A stretch of DNA of 64,000 nt from Climacium dendroides (lineage: Eukaryota > Streptophyta > Bryopsida > Hypnales > Climaciaceae). The stretch is from positions 8,449,538 to 8,513,537 of the forward strand of contig OX467091.1 of NCBI GenBank assembly GCA_950106755.1, read 5' to 3'. A program made the position numbers and the translations under genes. The notes below the pieces were generated by a model. It saw only the letters and a program-made list of their open reading frames with translations, did not search any database and had not been told where the DNA came from. Below, piece after piece: positions 58,860 through 64,000 of this stretch (positions within the stretch are counted from its first letter, which is position 1; the number at the start of each line of letters is the position of its first letter).

Positions 58860-61115
58860 AATAAACTTGACTTTGACGAAATGTCAAGATCTAATCCTAA
58901 CATTCGTCAAGATCCTAAGAATCAAAAATATTAAAAATAAAAAAATTCCTAAATAGTTCAACCATTGAATTAGACGATCTATCTATCCCATTGATGGCTT
59001 GTCTGTCGTGTTGACGGTCAAACCATCTAAGTGACGAACAAGTTGTCAAGGCTATCAATTAATTATATATATATATTTTTTAAAGTTTGAATTTAAATGC
59101 GATCTCACAAGTCTGAATGCATCTAGACTAATGTTGACAAACATTCCGATGTAAAAAGCCACTGTCATGTTGGGTGGACAATTCAAATGTATCCTGCTCT
59201 CTATAACAAGATTAGTGTTTATAGTTTTCTTATACATGTGTTCATTGTAATGTTGCAATTAATATCAATAAAAAAATTTCATTCTATCATTTAGATCCCA
59301 CACCCCTTGAAAACTTCATCCTTATTTCAAAATTTCATCTCCATAAGTTCATCCTAAAATGTCATCTAAAAAATTCATCTATAAATTTCATCCATAATTT
59401 TTCATCCATAAAATGCCATCCACAAAATTTCATAGGTACATCATTCATTTCATTCATCTAATGTTATGGATGGAATCATTTAATGTTGTCCGTATTGTCA
59501 TTTGTGAGACAAAAATTCATCTAATATTTTTGGTGGAATTTCACTTGGTAGTAATTTACATGCTAGTGAGTGGTACAAAAACAGTAGTGAAGTGGTTGTA
59601 AATGGTCTTGAAATGGCCTTAAACATAGCCAAATAGATTTTATCCCACTTTTATTTGTATAAGGTGAAGTGAAGGTGAATTGCACATGAAAATATGGTGA
59701 TTTTTGGAAGTTCACTACGGTTTCACCTTATGGTGAAGAGGCATAGGTTCCTTGTGGTCTTATCCTCACATACATCCATAAAAATCCCACAAATGGCTGG
59801 TCTACCTACGTAGTGGCCTTATGCCCTTATCCATATGGTACATTTGCCAACGTGGTGGCCTTATTTACATGGTGGATCTAGGGTTTTCAACATCACATCA
59901 TGTCTAACATTGAAAAGTCCGTCAAAATGTCAAGATTCAACCCCAACATCTATTTAGATCAAGAAGAATTTTTTTTCGAACAACCTCTTTATCGAGATAA
60001 ATGGCATGTTCATCACGGTTGACAAAAAATCTATCCATGTCTACGGACAACCTGTCTAAATCAATAGATATTCCATCTACATATAAAAAAAATTCTGACA
60101 GAGATAATCTTGAATTTCTGATGTATTAAAATGTGTCCTACTCGACATGAACAAACATACCAATGAAAAAATCCAACATTACATTAATTAAGATAGAAAA
60201 TCCTACACAAATCTACTAATGTGGTGGTCTTATCTGCATGGTGGGGCTTTTTACATGGCAACTATGACTACATGAAAGATTTGCCAATGTGGTGGATTTT
60301 CAAATAATATTAATTAAATTTTTTTCTGGATTTGACTAAATCAAGAAAAAAAAATTAACAAAAAATGATGATTATTGCCTTAACCAATTAAAATAACCAA
60401 CATATATCATTAGTAAATCATGTTAAAAAAATATTTTTTTCGTCTAGTGAACATTAATTTCAAGTTTCAAGATGCAAGAATGGCAACATAGTATTATACA
60501 TACACCATCTATAAATCACAAATGAGATGAGGCTATAATGCACAATGAATTTAATTTATAATTTTTTATCTAGACCAATTCTTCAATTTAGTAATCTAAA
60601 CAATATTATCCACATTGAATGTGTATAGATGTCTCATCTTCACAAGTATCCATGAAAGTTCCACATTGAAGCCTCGTCTATATAGCGAGTCTACTTATAG
60701 AGTGGCTTTACCAACATGGTCAATTTGCTATGTAGTGATCTTGTCTATATGGTGCATCTGCCTTCAACACAACCTTATCTATGCGGTGGATTTAGGATTT
60801 TTCAATGTCACATCTCATATAGATGTTAAAAACTCAAATGTCCGTCAAAATGTCAAGATTCAACTCTAACGTGCATTAGGATTTTTTTTAGATTGCATAT
60901 TTGTTGACGTTGATAGAGATGTTGTTTAGATTATATGATACACCATTTACAAGAAACAAATTTATTGGTAGACATGATCCTAATGTATTAGGATGTGTCT
61001 TGATTGAGGTTAATGGACATATTGAATTACTAAACAAGAAAACCAACGTTACTTTAGGATAAAAAATTTGGATGGATCCATTGATGTAGTGACTTTATCC
61101 ATATAGCATTTCTCC
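58860..61115 (+). repeat. three diverged tandem copies of a unit of about 1 kb
   Basis: The block (AAA)TGTCAAGAT(C/T)(T/C)AA.(C/T)C.AAC occurs near 58880, 59928 and 60848. Each time it is followed 150-200 bp later by a region with ACAAACATTCC/ACAAACATACC/GGACATATTG and AA.CCAAC/AAAAGCC-type motifs. Copies two and three also share GTGGCCTTAT and GCGGTGGAT(C/T)TAGG(G/A)TTTT before the block. Divergence is high. Confidence 0.55.
59290..59455 (+). repeat. TTCATCCATAAAA-type short tandem repeat
   Basis: Eight or so imperfect repeats of TTCATC(C/T)ATAAAAT inside the 1-kb array. Confidence 0.7.
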
Positions 61116-62374
61116 TTAGATCGCAATCCTTTACGCTATTGGAATGAGAAGAGTCTACTTTGAAAATACATGAGGTATCTGGCTACAACTAAAAGTAACT
61201 TGGGGTTGGAAGATGCAAAAAAATGATAAATTCTCTTAAGACCAATCTTGTATTTAAAACACGAATTGTCTTCAACTATCAACCCCGTTTGCATCTAAGA
61301 TCTGAGGCATTTAGTAGTATCTAATGCCGATTAGGCTTAAAAACCTCATTAGTTTCTATCGCCAGTTCAAAGCCTCAAATGCAAACACTTTCAAGTAGTT
61401 TTGATGACTACTTAAGTACTTGCAACCATCTATAGGATAAAAGCAACCTGCACTTGCACCTACTTCACCACTAAATCTTATGGTCTATTAATCATCATTC
61501 CAACCTCGCTAAAAGAGGAATTTAGCACCGCCTATTCAATGGTCTAGTTGGCCATTAATCCAACCTCACCACTACAATACAGCTAAAAATTAAAAGTGCC
61601 TAACCACAAACACAAAATAAAACAAAGTTTGCCACGAGGAAAAGTATCAAGACAAAAATCAAAAAATTCACATCGGATCCTCTTCCCCAAACAACACTTA
61701 ATCAAGAAATAGAAAGAAAATAAGATACACTAAATGCATTCACCTATAAACTTCACTAAAACTGTCCAAATAGAAAGGCAATAGACCTTCCTATCTTCAA
61801 ACTTTTATAACTTTTATTCATATGCTCCAAACATTTCAAAATTAAGTCTTTAGTAAGCTATAGAAGATTACTCTAATGTTCATAAATTTTAAAAAGAAAG
61901 GCGAACTTTACAAATCATGGTGGTCGCTTAAATCTTTTCTTTTCTTCATTTTGATGGCATTAGACCTTCTTCTACTTACACATTCATAACTTTTCACTTA
62001 CAACTTCAAATCAAGTAAAAACAATCTTCTTGAAAGTGTAAAAATTTAAAAAGAAAACCTTCAAAATTTAATTGCAAAATTCAACATACATCAGAAGCTA
62101 TGGCTCTCAAAGTTACCACTTTTTTATTTCCCTTCTCCACACACAAATCGGATTAGGTAAAGGAAAAATGGGATTTATCTATCAATTAAACCCTAGGGTA
62201 GAGGAGGACAATCCATGTACAATCACTATGGATCTTTAAACCCTCATTGGTCATGAAAAATTCCCATTAAAAGTTTTTATTCACCTCCAAAGGCCCAAAT
62301 ATCACCAATGTTAGAATTTAATAGGTAAATCCCTTTTATACCTCTATTCTTTTATTCTAAATACTAGTGGTTGG
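61116..62374. other. intergenic DNA
   Basis: No coding exon recognised; AT-rich with weak internal repetition. Confidence 0.45.
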
Positions 62375-63235
62375 CGCTTGCTATGCTACGCCTTCATCAT
62401 TAGAATTTTATAAGAATTTTTATATATTAGATAGAATGTAGAACAAAAATTTCAATAAATCTTCAAATAAAAATGACTAAAATCTATGTATAATTTTTTT
62501 TTATAAGTAAGCATATATTGAAATGTACAATAGAAATTTATTGAATGATGAATGAAACATATGCAATGGTAAATACTATAAAAGATACACATACATTAGA
62601 ATGCATTAGAAATTTGATTCCATTGTTATAGAAAATGGCAACCCAAATTGAAGAATTGAAAAGAAAAACTTATAAATCTCAAAAACTTTGTGAACAACTT
62701 AATTGTTGTGGAATCCAAAATTGCTTCAATTGAATAAATTTTCCAAAATCATTTAGTAGTAGCAATAGAAAATTGAAATCATAAAAGCTCAAAGCTCACA
62801 AAAGCACAAAATCATAGAAGTGTAAAGAAGTGTAAAGCCAAGAGAAGCAATGGATTTGCTACCTCTATAATATTATCCTATCGATCCTCTTTAATATCAC
62901 CTCAATTGTAATGACTATATTATTTCTATAATATCACTTTTTGTAAAAAGTGATATTATAGAGGTGATTGCAAACTGCTACTCTATTTCTGTAATATTAC
63001 ATTGTGTGAAAATATGATTTTTATGTATGCATGATTGGAAATATTTTTACAAAGTATTTAAAATAATTATTTTAAGGACTTATTGAAATCATTATCAAGC
63101 ATTCTGTTCAAATATATCAAAATTTTACTAATATGTGATACAATGAATGCGTAGTATAGCAAGCACAAGCCTCTAGTATTAATAATAGCATTTGTGATAT
63201 TACAAAGGGACTTATGATTTTAGTAGTATGATATG
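62375..63235. repeat. dispersed repeat, copy 2 (segment B inverted, then A)
   Basis: 62375-62880 is the reverse complement of segment B of copy 1 (35808-36345). 62942-63235 matches segment A of copy 1 (35507-35805) in direct orientation, differing by scattered substitutions. At the junction a near-perfect palindrome, ATAATATCACTTTTT facing AAAAAGTGATATTAT, marks the start of A. Confidence 0.85.
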
Positions 63236-64000
63236 GATGAACTACAAAATATAAAATGGCTAAAATATTAGAAAAAAAACTAAACACATGTAAAAATTGA
63301 AGTCGAAGAATACTACTACTCTATTTACAAGAACTTCAAAATGTGTCGGACAATAGCAATTACATAATCTATACATTCAACCTTTGTCAAAGGATTTACT
63401 AGCCCCTTCAACCAATTTTGGTGGCCAATACTTTCTATAATCAGCCAAACCATACAATAGTAGTGCTCTTCATTTAAGCCTTCAAAACTACTTTCAAAAG
63501 TCACATTTTGAGTCCTTGGTTCAATACAATCTCCTTGAAGCAGAATCACTAAAACACGAGCATCTCTTTGGAGATTGTCATATCAATGCCACTCTACACG
63601 AGGTTGTTTTAGCAACCGAGAAGGCCCACCTTGCCGCGATATTGCTAACATTGGTTGAGTTGGCTAATATGATAATTGAGACAAAAAAAGCTCTAGCTCC
63701 GCTTCTGGTTAAGACTTAGGATTTTGCCCTGAAGGGTGCACTACAAAGGAAGTTCATAGGTGGGGAACGACCAAATTTTGGACCCCTTATATTATATCCT
63801 AAAGTTTTATTTTTTTTTCTAAAAAAAAAAATGAATAGATTTTCCTACTTTGAAAGTTTATGTTCTGAATTATTGGTATTTTTTATGTTAATAATAATTA
63901 ATTACAATTTTTTTTTAAAAATACACTGTAAAGCTAAAAATAACTTTCACACCCCTATATTATATAAGAAAAAAAATTTGAAAAATGAAAAAAAATTCTA
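63236..64000. other. window end, two unassigned ORFs
   Basis: A minus-strand frame at 63549-63325 (contains EEHYYCMVWLIIESIGHQNW) and a plus-strand frame at 63516-63719 (contains ALAPLLVKT and LAAILLTLVELANMIIETKK) overlap by about 30 bp. Both start with non-ATG codons. Neither matches a family I know; either could be an exon of a gene that continues or a repeat fragment. The last 280 bp are very AT-rich and empty. Confidence 0.35.

Noticed and set aside
1..64000. tRNA and rRNA genes
   Set aside because: I saw no cloverleaf with A and B boxes and no rRNA-like stretch on either strand, though short tRNAs could be missed by eye.

Overview
The window looks like nuclear DNA of a land plant. It is very AT-rich, its genes have introns, and it holds a plant-type EH-domain endocytosis gene, a degraded plastid-type phosphoglycerate kinase copy, a Ty1/copia retrotransposon, CACTA-type elements, a LINE remnant and many foldback and tandem repeats. 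Sparse genes among old, diverged repeats suggest a large repeat-rich genome such as a gymnosperm or fern; the species cannot be fixed from the sequence.

Layout. 1-3.5 kb: AT-rich DNA with possible 3' exons of the EH gene. 3.5-8.85 kb (minus): a nine-exon AtEH1/Pan1-like gene whose reading frame I traced across every splice junction. 9.48-31.42 kb: the main object, a DNA transposon of about 21.9 kb bounded by imperfect terminal inverted repeats. It carries two large intronless genes transcribed outward. ORF1 (minus, 1464 codons) has a ParB-like patch followed by a region laid out like a DNA-methyltransferase with its catalytic motifs lost. ORF2 (plus, 959 codons to the first stop) is a DUF7869-type, RNase H-like transposase candidate whose C-terminal domain lies behind two in-frame stops. 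Between them are 13.4 kb without large ORFs, holding a satellite-like array of about 172 bp, a less AT-rich core with short tandem repeats, two identical 22-bp GC-rich palindromes, and a long hairpin upstream of ORF2.

31.4-42.2 kb: intergenic DNA with a LINE fragment, a six-copy 140-bp tandem array, a dispersed repeat that recurs rearranged near 62-63 kb, two foldback elements, and a small three-exon gene (140 aa, 37,954-39,410, minus) encoding a hydrophilic protein with a presequence-like N-terminus. 42.25-48.21 kb: a complete-length but decayed copia retrotransposon (minus) with LTRs, primer site, polypurine tract and a 5-bp target duplication. 52.67-52.85 kb: a CACTA MITE. 54.9-58.1 kb: a PGK pseudogene interrupted by a 2.26-kb non-autonomous CACTA element. 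58.9-61.1 kb: a roughly 1-kb unit in three diverged tandem copies. The last 3 kb hold the rearranged dispersed repeat and two ORFs I cannot assign.

How it fits together: ORF2 probably supplies the transposase. ORF1 may be a DNA-binding accessory factor recognising the inverted ends or the internal palindromes and repeats. The central core may contain outward promoters with long 5' introns. This copy is old and probably inactive by itself. It sits about 0.6 kb upstream of the EH gene.
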